A stretch of 64,000 nt of DNA. Origin: Acidiferrobacterales bacterium (GTDB taxonomy: Bacteria; Pseudomonadota; Gammaproteobacteria; Arenicellales; Poriferihabitantaceae). The notes under the pieces are model-generated. The model was given only the letters and a program-made list of their open reading frames with translations. It did no database searches and had not been told where the DNA came from. The position numbers and the translations under genes are program-made. Location: contig JAHQWE010000011.1 in the NCBI GenBank assembly GCA_019633985.1, forward strand, positions 1 through 64,000, in the 5' to 3' direction. Positions 62,696 to 64,000 of this stretch are shown here, in pieces (the stretch's first letter is position 1; the number at the start of each line of letters is the position of its first letter).

Positions 62696-63556
62696 TTAAA
62701 GATCGATGCTGGTCCAGACCGGAAAATGATCAGAGCCGGTAGCGTCTGCATCGACCCGGCAAGAGCGAATTTTATCTCTGAGATCGCTGCTGACGAAACA
62801 GTAGTCGAGCACCGCGGGAATCTGGTTGACGTCTGAAGTCGCCCCCAGCGATCGATCGTGACCCGCTTCGCACCAGGCATCAACAAACCCGTCAGGGCTT
62901 GATATTCGTCCGCCATAGTCACTAATTGGGCCAACTATCTCCTGGTATTCTGGAGAGTCGGGTTGAGCGTTAAAATCTCCCATCATAATGGCGTGGGTAG
63001 GGATACGCTGATCGTTAAACTGATCCGGCATGTTCAACACTGATATGTCTCCACTTACCGGAGCGCCTTCATGCACCGCAGAGCGATGAATATCTAGCAA
63101 TTTTCTGACTTGCGGCAAGCGTGTTTCCGAGGACAAATGAGTAAGATGCACGGAGGTAATACGAACCCGTGCGCCCTCAATCTCGACTGTTGCTTCAATC
63201 GCCGATCGTTGAATACTTGTGGGGCCGGTGCTGCCTCGCTTGGGCAATAAATGGTGCCTGCTGAAGCAGATAGGAAATCGACTCAAAATCATATTCCCAA
63301 ACTGGCAGCGATGATTATCCAACGGGGTAGAACCTGGAAGATGTGCGTCAACCCCGGGGCCGTAGACCCAATAATGCTGACTTATTAGCTTGGTAAGCGA
63401 TGCAACCTGATCGACCATGTCAGAGCGCGGCCAGAAGCGTTCTACTTCCTGTAATGCGATAATATCGGCTCCAGATACTTCCGAGGCAATGCGTTCAAGA
63501 TCGATCCGGTCATCCTGACCTTTCCCGTACTGAATATTGTAGGTGACCAGTTCCAT
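62696..63556 (-). CDS. Endonuclease/exonuclease/phosphatase family protein
   Basis: VTYNIQYGKG, IIALQEVERF, MGDFNAQPDSPEY, GSDHFPVWTSI. Confidence 0.92.
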   Translation of the reverse strand: MELVTYNIQYGKGQDDRIDLERIASEVSGADIIALQEVERFWPRSDMVDQVASLTKLISQHYWVYGPGVDAHLPGSTPLDNHRCQFGNMILSRFPICFSRHHLLPKRGSTGPTSIQRSAIEATVEIEGARVRITSVHLTHLSSETRLPQVRKLLDIHRSAVHEGAPVSGDISVLNMPDQFNDQRIPTHAIMMGDFNAQPDSPEYQEIVGPISDYGGRISSPDGFVDAWCEAGHDRSLGATSDVNQIPAVLDYCFVSSDLRDKIRSCRVDADATGSDHFPVWTSIDL

Positions 63557-63569
63557 TTTGTAGTTTTAG

Positions 63570-64000
63570 TTAGATGGTTATGCGGTGCTGGTACATCATT
63601 TCGTAATACGGTGTAGCCTCTTTCGCTACCGCTTTCAGTTCAGCAGACAGTGACAAAGGTCTGTCATTGGCTGGAGCAAAACCGGTGGAGCGCCAAACCG
63701 AGTCGTACCAGTGTTTCCCCCAAACGCCGTCGCTTTCTCTCTGTCCTTCTGGCCAGGCGATCATATCCGTGCGATAGGGAATACCAAGTTGTGCGCACAT
63801 TGCAATCAGCATCTCTTCCGGAGCGAAGAGGAAGTCTCGACTATCAATTACCATCGGCAATGTTCCCGTCACCTTAATGACATAGTCAAATAGCTCTGCT
63901 TGCTGGACGAATCCAAGGTCTTCCAGGGAAGGGCGCTCTCGAACCGCATTGTAAGATGCTGCCACTCGCTCTGGTTCCCTAATAAGAAAGCAATTAGTCA
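63570..64000 (-). CDS. Sulfotransferase-like P-loop protein, C-terminal part (truncated by window end)
   Basis: Frame is open beyond the listed ORF start: NCFLIREPERVAASYNAVRERPSLEDLGF...; resembles PAPS-binding LIRxPxxVAASY segment. Confidence 0.65.
   Translation of the reverse strand, partial: TNCFLIREPERVAASYNAVRERPSLEDLGFVQQAELFDYVIKVTGTLPMVIDSRDFLFAPEEMLIAMCAQLGIPYRTDMIAWPEGQRESDGVWGKHWYDSVWRSTGFAPANDRPLSLSAELKAVAKEATPYYEMMYQHRITI

Noticed and set aside
62509-62934. 141-aa minus-strand ORF between the MFS and EEP-family genes
   Set aside because: Mostly out of frame within the endonuclease/exonuclease/phosphatase gene and no recognisable motif; the non-overlapping part is short.
1-64000. 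CRISPR arrays, tRNA/rRNA genes, transposons, prophage
   Set aside because: Looked for direct-repeat arrays, tRNA-like sequences and transposase/integrase motifs while reading; none found.

Overview
The window looks like ordinary chromosomal core of a gammaproteobacterium (inferred from synteny: surE-pcm-nlpD, leuCD-fimV, zapA-6S RNA-fau, trpBA, rnhA-dnaQ), with one accessory-looking metabolic region at about 1-12 kb. I saw no tRNA, rRNA, CRISPR array, phage or transposase. The points most worth a second look are: (1) a three-gene cassette of two trimethylamine-dehydrogenase-like flavoenzymes flanking a small possibly ferritin-like protein, next to a GbsR-type regulator/cytochrome bd (Cio-type) operon with a perfect 18-bp palindrome upstream; (2) a strong SAM-II riboswitch match before metZ that starts at a promoter and feeds a three-way-junction intrinsic terminator, with a visible antiterminator pairing; (3) a 6S RNA gene after zapA; (4) two small gene fossils between genes (an SDR N-terminus and a threonine-dehydratase-like C-terminus); (5) breaks in conserved synteny (nlpD without rpoS, leuCD joined to fimV without leuB/asd); (6) a NaChBac/NavAb-type sodium channel; (7) a large unexplained hairpin between leuD and fimV. 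All calls come from reading the sequence and recalled family knowledge; no searches were run.
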